Program-made: the position numbers and the translations under genes
Origin: a virus
Strand: one strand, 5' to 3'
IMG/VR virus record: IMGVR_UViG_3300009147_000004
Coordinates: 1 to 45,291 of that record
Length of the DNA: 45,291 nucleotides
Shown: in pieces, positions 22,528 through 28,771 of the stretch
Layout: every line of letters begins with the position of its first letter
Numbering within the stretch: the first letter of the stretch is position 1
Notes under the pieces: generated by a model
The model's database searches: none
What the model was told of the DNA's origin: nothing
Seen by the model: the letters and a program-made list of their open reading frames with translations, nothing else

Positions 22528-22545
22528 CCCCACCTCTCCGTGGGG
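22528..22545. terminator. Hairpin CCCCAC/GTGGGG followed by TT
   Basis: A 6-bp stem with loop CTCTCC, then TTCCCC. It lies 66 nt before the end of the leftward operon and may serve either direction. Confidence 0.45.
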
Positions 22546-22610
22546 TTCCCCGGGGGGTCGGGGGAAGCGGGGCCGGGCTCTCGACCGCCGAAGCACGAGA
22601 ACGGCGGGAG

Positions 22611-22856
22611 CTATCTGCGACGGCGGCGGCTCGACGTGCTGCGCCGCCGGCTGGTCTTGCAGGCTGGCATAGTCGGGTAGCGCCGGCACACCGCGGCCTT
22701 GACCGCTGCGTAGGTACCCGAGGTCTTCTTCTGAGCGGCACGCGACAGCGCGTTGCGCGCGTGGGCCAGGTCGTGGATCGGGTACGAGCGGGTGCTGGGG
22801 TAGACAAACGCGCTAGCGCTCAGACGCTTCCGGCGCTTCGCGGTCAGGCGGGCCAT
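22611..22856 (-). CDS. Small basic phage protein (YPIHDLAHARNAL type)
   Basis: 81 aa from ATG 22856 (GAGGAGC 9 nt upstream; GTG 22865 also possible). SAFVYPSTRSYPIHDLAHAR followed by NALSRAAQKKTSGTYAAVKA resembles the DUF6582-like segment found at the ends of phage capsid or protease proteins and as stand-alone peptides. Very basic C terminus (SRRRSTSSRRRRR). Last gene of the leftward operon; it overlaps the previous gene by 44 nt. Confidence 0.65.
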   Translation of the reverse strand: MARLTAKRRKRLSASAFVYPSTRSYPIHDLAHARNALSRAAQKKTSGTYAAVKAAVCRRYPTMPACKTSRRRSTSSRRRRR

Positions 22857-22989
22857 CGCTGCCACGCTCCTCGATGTGTTCCAGGCCGGGGATCATCGGC
22901 TGCTCCGGCTCCGGGGGCGGGTCGGGCTGAGCCGGCTCGCGGTGAGCGCCGGGCGGCGGCTCCTCGGCACGGTATGGCTCGTGGGTCAT
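22813..22989 (-). CDS. Small Pro/Glu-rich protein
   Basis: 58 aa, MTHEPYRAEEPPPGAHREPA, clearly disordered and acidic. Strong RBS AGAAGGAGGCACCG. ATG overlaps the stop of the HNH gene (ATGA). No function can be assigned; a flexible adaptor is possible. Confidence 0.55.
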   Translation of the reverse strand: MTHEPYRAEEPPPGAHREPAQPDPPPEPEQPMIPGLEHIEERGSDGPPDREAPEASER

Positions 22990-23306
22990 CGGTGCCTCCT
23001 TCTGGTGGTGGGCTGTTCCCTCGGGGTGATCACGTTGTGGCAGGCCCAGCACAAGCTCCGTACATTGCGCGGATCCAGCCGCTTGCCACCGAGGCGAACC
23101 GGGACGATGTGATCGACGAGGCGAGCCGGCCGCCGCCGTCCCTGGGTAGCGCACCGAGCGCACCACGGATGGCGGACCAGCCAGGCAGCGGCGAACGCCG
23201 CCCAGAGGGTGTCGTAGCCCGCGGAGCGGCCATCGTGGCGGTGTTCGGGGCATGGGTGAAAGTACGGGCAGCCCGGCTGGGCGCAGGGCCGGTCGGCGCG
23301 TTTCAC
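22986..23306 (-). CDS. HNH endonuclease
   Basis: 106 aa. Two Cys-x2-Cys pairs (WCARCATQG and LCWACHNV) flank VDHIVPVRLGGKRLDPRNVR, the complete HNH core (DH..., N, then H). In many actinophages a small HNH enzyme next to the terminase assists packaging; here it is at the end of the replication operon instead, far from the terminase. It may therefore act in replication or homing. The N-terminal CAQPGCPYFHPCPEH adds a further metal-binding knuckle. Confidence 0.88.
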   Translation of the reverse strand: MKRADRPCAQPGCPYFHPCPEHRHDGRSAGYDTLWAAFAAAWLVRHPWCARCATQGRRRPARLVDHIVPVRLGGKRLDPRNVRSLCWACHNVITPREQPTTRRRHR

Positions 23307-23578
23307 CGCTGGCGCCGGCCCCGTCCGGCGTACCAGGTGCCCCGACCCCGCCGGGCACCGACGCCGGTCCGGTTCTTGCGGATGGCCCGGGTGCCGAGCT
23401 GCTTGCGCGCGGTGCGGTAGGTCCGGACCGAGATCCCGGCCCCGGTGACCGCGCGTTGGACGGCCGTGGAGCGCTTGGCCGTCTTGCCGACCATGGCGGT
23501 GATGATTGCCTTGGCCCGGTTGAGCTTGGTGGGCCGGCGGGGGCCGCGCACGGCGGAGCGCCTACGTCGCGTGGCCAT
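23303..23578 (-). CDS. Basic HTH-like protein
   Basis: 91 aa from ATG 23578, overlapping the HNH start. KLNRAKAIITAMVGKTAKRS and AVTGAGISVRTYRTARKQLG form a helix-turn-helix-like segment similar to the regulatory module at the end of some phage RepA/primase proteins (G-x-S-x-x-T...R-x-x-LG). The C terminus is Arg/Gly-rich. A hairpin (23592-23610) lies directly upstream. Likely DNA binding. Confidence 0.6.
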   Translation of the reverse strand: MATRRRRSAVRGPRRPTKLNRAKAIITAMVGKTAKRSTAVQRAVTGAGISVRTYRTARKQLGTRAIRKNRTGVGARRGRGTWYAGRGRRQR

Positions 23579-23591
23579 GCGCAGCACCCCT

Positions 23592-23610
23592 CTCTGTGTC
23601 CCCCACAGAG
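23592..23610. terminator. Small hairpin CTCTGTG/CACAGAG
   Basis: A 7-bp perfect stem with a 5-nt loop between the promoter at 23746-23775 and the ATG at 23578. In the leftward transcript it sits just upstream of the RBS region, so it could affect translation rather than terminate. Confidence 0.4.
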
Positions 23611-23745
23611 CCGGTCTCCCGGGCGGGCAGGCAGCGGCGACCGAGATCGATGCGAAAGGTGTGGGATCGCGTGCGCTCGCCCGGGAGAGAAGATCCGGAA
23701 AGCCCGCTTCGTCCATCGTGGGCGGACGGAGGCCAACCTAAGAAG

Positions 23746-23775
23746 AGTCTGCTTCGATACGCTGCGTAATGTCAA
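23746..23775 (-). promoter_or_regulatory. Leftward promoter TTGACA-N18-CAGACT
   Basis: A perfect -35 TTGACA (23775-23770) and a -10 CAGACT (23751-23746) are separated by 18 nt. It reads toward the basic HTH and HNH genes and starts inside the end of the 66-aa HTH gene. The 190-bp gap after that gene fits an independent transcript. Confidence 0.6.
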
Positions 23776-23972
23776 TCACGAAAGCGGGGCGCGTTGTGGT
23801 ACAGCCGGGCGCGACGCTCCGCGCTGGCCAGCTCGGCGAACGGGTAGACGTGGGCGTTGCCCCGCTTGCCGGCCGCGACGAGCTGATAGCGCCGGACCCA
23901 AGTGCGCACGGTAGCGGGGCGGACGCCGAAGAACCACGCCGCCTCGGCCACGGTCAGCCGGGCCTGGCTCAC
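23772..23972 (-). CDS. Helix-turn-helix (MerR/excisionase-like) protein
   Basis: 66 aa. RLTVAEAAWFFGVRPATVRT, then WVRRYQLVAAGKRGNAHVYP, is a classical winged HTH of the HTH_17/MerR type. Such small proteins in phages regulate transcription or bend DNA. No integrase is adjacent, so a regulatory role is more likely than excision. Confidence 0.75.
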   Translation of the reverse strand: MSQARLTVAEAAWFFGVRPATVRTWVRRYQLVAAGKRGNAHVYPFAELASAERRARLYHNAPRFRD

Positions 23973-24004
23973 ACCGCGAGCGTAGCCCGACCGCAGCGGT
24001 CAGC

Positions 24005-24739
24005 TCACTTCTTTGCCTTGGTCACCCGAGGCTCGACCCAGCGCGCCCAGACGCCGGCTACCTTGGTGCCCTCTTCGGCCTCGATCGGCCGGTGGACCAG
24101 CTCGACCTGCGGGTAGTCGTTGGCCTCCTTGAGCGCCTTGACCTGCTTGCCGGCCCGGTCGTACGGGTTGGCGCCGCCTTCGACCCTGGCCACCAGCATC
24201 CACCTACCGGGGTTGTCCTTGAGCTGACCGAGCACCCGATCCACGTGCGCCCTGACGGACTCGGTGATCCTGGCCGGGCTTCCTGCCGGCAGCGGCGGGG
24301 GGCTCCAGTCGGTGGTCAGGGTCACCACCACGTTGGACCGGAGACCACGCAACACGACGGGTTCCACGCTCTCGGGTTCCGGCTCGGCTGGTGGCGGTTC
24401 GTCGACCAACCCGGGCTCCGGCGCGGCGGCGGGTTCGACGGCGGGCGCGGCCGGCGCGGGCACCGATGCGGACTTCAGCCAGCCGGTGGCGTACTTGTGC
24501 CCGTTCGGGGTCACCTGGTACTGGCCGCGTCCGTCCAACTTGGTCAGTCGGCCTTCCTTGGCCCAGACGCCGAGCTGCTGGCGCAGCGCCGAGTCGCTGA
24601 AGTTGTCGTTGGGGGTGAACAACTCGATCAGCTCAGCGACGGCGAACTTCTCGCCCGCCTTGCATGCGGCGACCCACAGAGCTACAGCCTCGGGTGTGCT
24701 GGAGACCTTTCGTGGGTCGACGGTGGCGATGGCCTTCAT
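24005..24739 (-). CDS. Winged-helix protein with Pro/Glu linker
   Basis: 244 aa from ATG 24739 (RBS GAAGGAAGG); the frame is open to 24865, without an RBS. Residues 15-90 look like a winged helix (TPEAVALWVAACKAGEKFAV, LRQQLGVWAKEGRLTKLDGR). Then a 55-residue Ala/Pro/Glu linker follows, and a C-terminal domain (ITESVRAHVDRVLGQLKDNP, YDRAGKQVKALKEANDYPQV). Unknown; possibly a DNA-binding adaptor in replication. Confidence 0.6.
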   Translation of the reverse strand: MKAIATVDPRKVSSTPEAVALWVAACKAGEKFAVAELIELFTPNDNFSDSALRQQLGVWAKEGRLTKLDGRGQYQVTPNGHKYATGWLKSASVPAPAAPAVEPAAAPEPGLVDEPPPAEPEPESVEPVVLRGLRSNVVVTLTTDWSPPPLPAGSPARITESVRAHVDRVLGQLKDNPGRWMLVARVEGGANPYDRAGKQVKALKEANDYPQVELVHRPIEAEEGTKVAGVWARWVEPRVTKAKK

Positions 24740-24877
24740 GGTGTGCCTTCCTTCTGTGGGGGACGTTGAGTCGTCGATTGGTGGTTGGGGATTGGGTCGG
24801 TACGGCCCGCGAGCCCTACGTGCGGCCAACTTTCTCCGCTTGCGGAGTCGACTCGCGTGGCTCACAGGCCCCCCTGT

Positions 24878-25141
24878 CTACAGCGGTGGAGTGTCCACGA
24901 TGGAGAGTGGGACGGTGCCGATCATTCGCATGCCGCCCTGCCCGCCGTCGCGGTTGCCGATGCGATAGGTGCCACGCACCAGCGCGTACGTTCCGTCCGG
25001 CACGGTCGTGTCGTCGGGGTCGGCCATCAGGTACTCGATGTGCCCCTCCCAGGAGTCGCCGATCTCGACACGCGAACGCATGTCCTCCAAGACATCGGCC
25101 AGCTCGTCCTGGGTCATCGGCTCCGGGATCAGGTTGCTCAC
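24878..25141 (-). CDS. Unknown small protein
   Basis: 87 aa from GTG 25141, overlapping the upstream stop (GTGA). IPEPMTQDELADVLEDMRSR is helical, then HIEYLMADPDDTTVPDGTYA and GTYRIGNRDGGQGGMRMIGT form strands. Not recognised. Confidence 0.5.
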   Translation of the reverse strand: MSNLIPEPMTQDELADVLEDMRSRVEIGDSWEGHIEYLMADPDDTTVPDGTYALVRGTYRIGNRDGGQGGMRMIGTVPLSIVDTPPL

Positions 25142-25932
25142 CGTCGCCTGCCTCTCCGCCGGCTGTGGCCGTTGGCAGCGGCCAGCTCGCGACGCACCCG
25201 GGCCATCAGCACCACGGCTGGCTCGGGCTCTGGGGTCAGGGTCTGCCGGTCGACCGCTGGCACGTTGCCCGGCTCGGCGTACTTCGCGTCGACCGCCCGG
25301 TAGTCCAACGAGGTCGTCGTGGTCTGCTGGTCGTCGACCGTCAGCGCGACGAACTGGGGGTAGCTCCATCGCGCGCCGCATGTCAGGCAGGCGAAGTAGT
25401 CTGCGCCGGCTCTGGAGATGATGGTCATCGATCGGCATTCGGGGCACGGCCGCTCGATCCGGGCGTCGCGGGCCTCGCCGCAGACCTCCACCAGCGCCCG
25501 GTGCATCCGGTAGAGCCCGTCGCAGTAGTCCAGTCTCAGGGCGCTATCGGCCAGTACCTGGTCCCACAGCTTCAGCGAGTCGATGGCCCGCTGGAACAGG
25601 AACGACGCCCGGACGGTGGCCAGGCCCGGCAACGGTGGATGGTCGGCGAGCTGGCGTACCCAGAGCGCCCAGCCGACGACGCCGGTAAGAACTTGTTCGA
25701 TCGCGGCGTAGACGGCCAGTCGCATCGGCGGGGCGCTGCTGCTGCGTCGGCCACCGACGCGGGTCAGGTCGATCGGCGGGGCTGATGGCGGCAGGAGCGT
25801 GTGTGCCCGCACCCACAGCTCGGGTAGCGTGTCGCGGTGCAGCGCGCGGTGGTCCCAGCACGTCTGGCAGATCGTCCGGGGCGCGACCACCTCGTTGTTG
25901 CAGTGCGCTCCCCAGCACAGGTAGCTACCCAT
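25138..25932 (-). CDS. Zinc-finger protein of the replication operon
   Basis: 264 aa. N-terminal Cys set (YLCWGAHCNNEVV, TICQTCWDH) and a second treble (CPECRSMTIIS, FACLTCGARW) bracket a helical middle (AVYAAIEQVLTGVVGWALWV). The C terminus is basic (HSRRRGRRR). Proteins with this two-ribbon layout are common in actinophage early regions. DNA binding is likely, function unknown. Confidence 0.65.
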   Translation of the reverse strand: MGSYLCWGAHCNNEVVAPRTICQTCWDHRALHRDTLPELWVRAHTLLPPSAPPIDLTRVGGRRSSSAPPMRLAVYAAIEQVLTGVVGWALWVRQLADHPPLPGLATVRASFLFQRAIDSLKLWDQVLADSALRLDYCDGLYRMHRALVEVCGEARDARIERPCPECRSMTIISRAGADYFACLTCGARWSYPQFVALTVDDQQTTTTSLDYRAVDAKYAEPGNVPAVDRQTLTPEPEPAVVLMARVRRELAAANGHSRRRGRRR

Positions 25933-26116
25933 CGTCGGCCTCCCCGGTGGAGTACCGCTCGGCGATCACGTCCTCGTGCTCGGGGAACCGTTCTGTGGTG
26001 ACTCGACGCCAGGTGCCGCCACGGTCGCGCACCCACTCCTCGCCGGCCTCGTTGCTCCACCGGCCCCAGTACAGATCGGGTTGGCCCCGGGGCGGATCGG
26101 TTTCGGGCTCAGCCAT
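25925..26116 (-). CDS. Small Trp-rich protein
   Basis: 63 aa, PDLYWGRWSNEAGEEWVRDR, then GGTWRRVTTERFPEHEDVIA. It overlaps both neighbours by a few bases. Unknown. Confidence 0.5.
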   Translation of the reverse strand: MAEPETDPPRGQPDLYWGRWSNEAGEEWVRDRGGTWRRVTTERFPEHEDVIAERYSTGEADDG

Positions 26117-26459
26117 GCTCGCGCTCCCACTTCTCCAGGTACGCGGTCATGAAGGGCAGGTACAACCCGCCGCTCGTGGTGACGTACCAGTCGCGGGGGT
26201 GGCCCTTGCCGGGCCGCTTGTGCCAGACGACACCGGCGTTGAACTCGGTGCGCCGAACCATCTCGTCCAGCTCGTCGACCCAGACACCGAGCCGGTACTC
26301 GCGCTGGTTCTTGCAGCTCACCACGAACGGGATGCCGCCCAGGTCGCCCACGTCGTTGTGCGTGCCGGCTCGTGGTCGGTACACAGTGGACGCGTAGAGA
26401 GCAATCAGGTTGCGCACCGGTGCCTCGCCCGCGTAGCCCTTACGGCTGTTCGCGCTCAT
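26109..26459 (-). CDS. Holliday-junction-resolvase-like nuclease
   Basis: 116 aa. KGYAGEAPVRNLIALYAS carries the early Glu, THNDVGDLGGIPFVVSCKNQ the Asp and Lys of a PD-(D/E)XK core, and YRLGVWVDELDEMVRRTEFN the trailing helix. The usual E-x-K is S-C-K here, so one acidic ligand appears replaced or shifted. It fits phage resolvases that process recombination or replication intermediates. RBS GGAGGTGCGCG. Confidence 0.6.
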   Translation of the reverse strand: MSANSRKGYAGEAPVRNLIALYASTVYRPRAGTHNDVGDLGGIPFVVSCKNQREYRLGVWVDELDEMVRRTEFNAGVVWHKRPGKGHPRDWYVTTSGGLYLPFMTAYLEKWEREHG

Positions 26460-26655
26460 CGCGCACCTCCGTATCGAGCACGGTCGGTGGGTCGGGCACC
26501 GTGATGTCGATGGCCTGGGCCTGGATGCGTCCCCAGCCGTCCGGGAAGTGCAGCTTGATCGGGAACGCCACCTCGCCCTCGCGGATGCGCGGTCGGCTGT
26601 TCACCCGGACCTCGCCGGTTGCACTCACCACGAGGTAGACCGTCTTAACGCTCAT
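26440..26655 (-). CDS. Small beta-rich protein
   Basis: 71 aa, VKTVYLVVSATGEVRVNSRP then GEVAFPIKLHFPDGWGRIQA. This is a common actinophage early protein pattern of unknown role. RBS GGAGGTCGCGCG, nearly the same as for the next gene. Confidence 0.6.
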   Translation of the reverse strand: MSVKTVYLVVSATGEVRVNSRPRIREGEVAFPIKLHFPDGWGRIQAQAIDITVPDPPTVLDTEVRDEREQP

Positions 26656-26908
26656 CGCGCGACCTCCGTACCCGGCGCCGCTTGGGTGGCTGGCCCCGTT
26701 GCGGCAGCACCATCACGTCCGGGGGGTACAGGTCGGCCCGGCGGATGATCACCCAGCCGCCGGCGGCCAGGCAGGTCACAACGAGCTGGGCCAGGGTCTC
26801 CACCGTCACCTCGTCCTCCTCGTGGTCGCTCCACGTTCGACGCGTGCCGTTGCCGAGCTGGGCGCGCAGGCAGCTCGCGATTGCATCGACCACGCCGAGG
26901 TGGGCCAT
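26645..26908 (-). CDS. Small protein with basic tail
   Basis: 87 aa from ATG 26908. GVVDAIASCLRAQLGNGTRR and DEVTVETLAQLVVTCLAAGG are helices, then VIIRRADLYPPDVMVL and an Arg-rich end. Unknown. It is coupled to the upstream gene (TGATG). Confidence 0.5.
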   Translation of the reverse strand: MAHLGVVDAIASCLRAQLGNGTRRTWSDHEEDEVTVETLAQLVVTCLAAGGWVIIRRADLYPPDVMVLPQRGQPPKRRRVRRSRDER

Positions 26909-27171
26909 CAGCTTCGCCCCCGGTATCGGTAGTGCACGCGACCCTGCTCGTCGACCAAGGGCCGATCGCGGTAGGACGCCTGCTCGTAGACCTCGCGCTC
27001 GACGAACGCGGACACCCATCGGGAGACCTCGGGCTCACCGGCGGGCAGAAGTACCACCCGCGGTCCCTGCCGGGTCGGTACGTACAGCCAGCGGGCGTCG
27101 GGCAGCCGCGTCTCCAGGCCGTCATAAGGCCCACCGATCAGCACCGCGACGATGCCGTACGCCTTGGCCAT
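26908..27171 (-). CDS. Small IGGPYDG-type protein
   Basis: 87 aa from ATG 27171 (RBS AGGAGACCTG). IVAVLIGGPYDGLETRLPDA resembles the opening of the 80-aa protein at 37782 (ELLGGPADGAIRDVE); both end in short strands with a Tyr-Arg motif. The family is widespread in actinophages, function unknown. Confidence 0.6.
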   Translation of the reverse strand: MAKAYGIVAVLIGGPYDGLETRLPDARWLYVPTRQGPRVVLLPAGEPEVSRWVSAFVEREVYEQASYRDRPLVDEQGRVHYRYRGRS

Positions 27172-27184
27172 CAGGTCTCCTCGT

Positions 27185-27370
27185 TCAGGCCCGGCACGCG
27201 GCCCGGCGGCAGAGGATGACATCGAAGCGCTGGTTCGTGTACTGGCACGACCAGTTGCTCACGTCGACTCCGCAGCTCGGCTGGGTCGTGCCGGTGACGC
27301 ACTTGTGTTGGCACACCGGTCGGTCCGAGATGCCTCGGGCCAACACGTAGGTCTCTCTGGTAAGCGTCAT
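27185..27370 (-). CDS. Small Cys-rich protein
   Basis: 61 aa with six Cys (RPVCQHKCVTG, QPSCGVDV, WSCQYTN, VILCRRAAC). RBS GGGAGAACAACC. No signal peptide, so a metal site is more likely than disulfides. Not recognised. Confidence 0.45.
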   Translation of the reverse strand: MTLTRETYVLARGISDRPVCQHKCVTGTTQPSCGVDVSNWSCQYTNQRFDVILCRRAACRA

Positions 27371-27397
27371 GGTTGTTCTCCCGTCAGGGGCGGACCT

Positions 27398-27619
27398 TCA
27401 GGTGGCGTACGGTTCCTTGGGCATCGGCCCGGGGTCGGTGAAGTCGATCGCGTGTGCCCAGCAGTCGATGTGCACCACCGGGTCGCGGAAACGGAAGACT
27501 TGGTGGCCACACGTGGCCCAGGCGACCTCCAGCACCACGACCTCGAATGGCGTGTACGGCATCCGCAACCTGTCGCCCACCACCACGATCGGCTCCTCGG
27601 GCATCCGTCGAGCGATCAC
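27398..27619 (-). CDS. Unknown small protein
   Basis: 73 aa, IVVVGDRLRMPYTPFEVVVL then HQVFRFRDPVVHIDCWAHAI. A compact beta-rich protein. ATG overlaps the upstream TGA. Confidence 0.5.
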   Translation of the reverse strand: MIARRMPEEPIVVVGDRLRMPYTPFEVVVLEVAWATCGHQVFRFRDPVVHIDCWAHAIDFTDPGPMPKEPYAT

Positions 27620-27834
27620 TTGATCACCTCCGGGTGCTGGCTGGCCATGTGCCGAGCCACGTTGGCGAACGTGCGGTTGCAGTGCGGGCAGACTCCCTTG
27701 TGGACTCTGCGCAGCTTGGTGTTCTCACCCTTGAGTGCGCTGACGCTGCGTTTGGTCGCGTCGTGCTGGTCACGCTCGGAGACGAGCCCGCAGTCCAAGG
27801 TCTCCAGGACGATCTCGTGGGTGAGCGTGGTCAT
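27616..27834 (-). CDS. C2H2-type zinc-finger protein
   Basis: 72 aa from ATG 27834. Helical start (KRSVSALKGENTKLRRVHKG), then CPHCNRTFANVARHMASQH, a textbook C-x2-C...H-x4-H finger near the C terminus. Phages use such single fingers in early regulators. Start coupled to the upstream gene (ATGA). Confidence 0.7.
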   Translation of the reverse strand: MTTLTHEIVLETLDCGLVSERDQHDATKRSVSALKGENTKLRRVHKGVCPHCNRTFANVARHMASQHPEVIK

Positions 27835-28241
27835 ATCGACCTCTTTCCATCGACGATGCCGGTGAAGTCGGGAGTGACCGGCTTGCCGTCGAGCCGCCCG
27901 TACAGGTGCAGGGCGTTGTTGTGGATGTTGACGTGCTCCTCGGGGGGTGGGAAGAGGAGGTACGCCCAACCGTTGTTGAACACCGCGCGGTGCAGCATCA
28001 CCAGGTCGTCGTAGCTGGGCATGTGGTCGGCCCAGGCGATCGAGGCGTGTACCCAGTCGTGCTCGTCGTGCGGGGCTACGGTGACGATGACCGAGCCGGT
28101 GCCGTCCTTGCGGGCGAACGCCCAGCCGTCGTTGCCGAACATCAGCGGGCGTCGCCACTCGTCGCGGCCGAGGTACCGGCGAACGGTCATCGCGTTGATG
28201 CTCTGCGGGCCACGGCCTTGCAGGATCACGGTGTTGTTCAT
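27831..28241 (-). CDS. Conserved phage protein (DUF7694-like)
   Basis: 136 aa. VIVTVAPHDEHDWVHASIAW, ADHMPSYDDLVMLHRAVFNN and GWAYLLFPPPEEHVNIHNNA match a family frequent in actinophage early operons. No known activity. Coupled to neighbours at both ends. Confidence 0.65.
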   Translation of the reverse strand: MNNTVILQGRGPQSINAMTVRRYLGRDEWRRPLMFGNDGWAFARKDGTGSVIVTVAPHDEHDWVHASIAWADHMPSYDDLVMLHRAVFNNGWAYLLFPPPEEHVNIHNNALHLYGRLDGKPVTPDFTGIVDGKRSI

Positions 28242-28771
28242 AGCCCGGCCCTCTTCACCAGCTCAGCGAACTCGTCCGCGACGGACTCGCCCGAGCGCTC
28301 GCGCTCCAGGTGGCGGTGGCAGGCCAGGCAGTGGCTCCGAGCCCGCGGTCCGTACCGGACGATGGTCCTGAAGCACCGCGCGCACGGCCCGAGGTTGGGG
28401 TCGGCCAGCTCCATCACGAACCGCTGGGCCGGCGCCTGGTCCTCGCCGTAGTAGTAGATGTCGGTGGCCCAGCGCATGGTGACGGTGATCATCACGGCCT
28501 GCGGCTGGAACGCGTCGGCGTCGATGTAGCCGGCGTCCGGGTTCGGCTCGTGGATCTCCACGGGGCCGAACGCGTCGACCAGCGCGAAGATGGCGTCGAG
28601 CACCTGGGCCTCGCTCGCCTCGCGCCAGTAGCCCGGGTGGCAAGGTAGGCAGCGTCCGTTCTTGGTCTGTCGGGGGGCGGCCCACAGCGTCGGCTCCCCG
28701 CACTTGTCGCACTTGCGGGGCTCGGCCAGCGGAATGAGGTCGACGTATTCCTTGGCCTTCGTGGCGGTCAT
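28238..28771 (-). CDS. Protein with two zinc ribbons
   Basis: 177 aa from ATG 28771 (RBS GGGGAGGGGAA). Ribbon 1: KCDKCGEPTLWAA...GRCLPCH. Ribbon 2: GPCARCFRTI...SHCLACHRHL. The acidic middle has MRWATDIYYYGEDQAPAQRF. It lies directly downstream of the primase-helicase with ATGA overlap, so a role at the replication fork is plausible. Confidence 0.6.
   Translation of the reverse strand: MTATKAKEYVDLIPLAEPRKCDKCGEPTLWAAPRQTKNGRCLPCHPGYWREASEAQVLDAIFALVDAFGPVEIHEPNPDAGYIDADAFQPQAVMITVTMRWATDIYYYGEDQAPAQRFVMELADPNLGPCARCFRTIVRYGPRARSHCLACHRHLERERSGESVADEFAELVKRAGL

Larger units (their letters stand above)
22151..22610. other. Low-complexity, hairpin-rich zone between convergent operons
   Basis: 460 bp without a convincing gene. 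Two blocks (about 22185-22255 and 22330-22400) are built from imperfect repeats of GGCAAGGC/GGCTCGGC-like units. Between and after them stand three hairpins (22256-22287, 22408-22435, 22528-22545) and CCTCCC-TATC-GGGAGG near 22308. ORFs here encode Arg/Gly/Ala-rich repeats without RBS. The position at the meeting point of the rightward and leftward operons suggests bidirectional termination. Confidence 0.6.
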
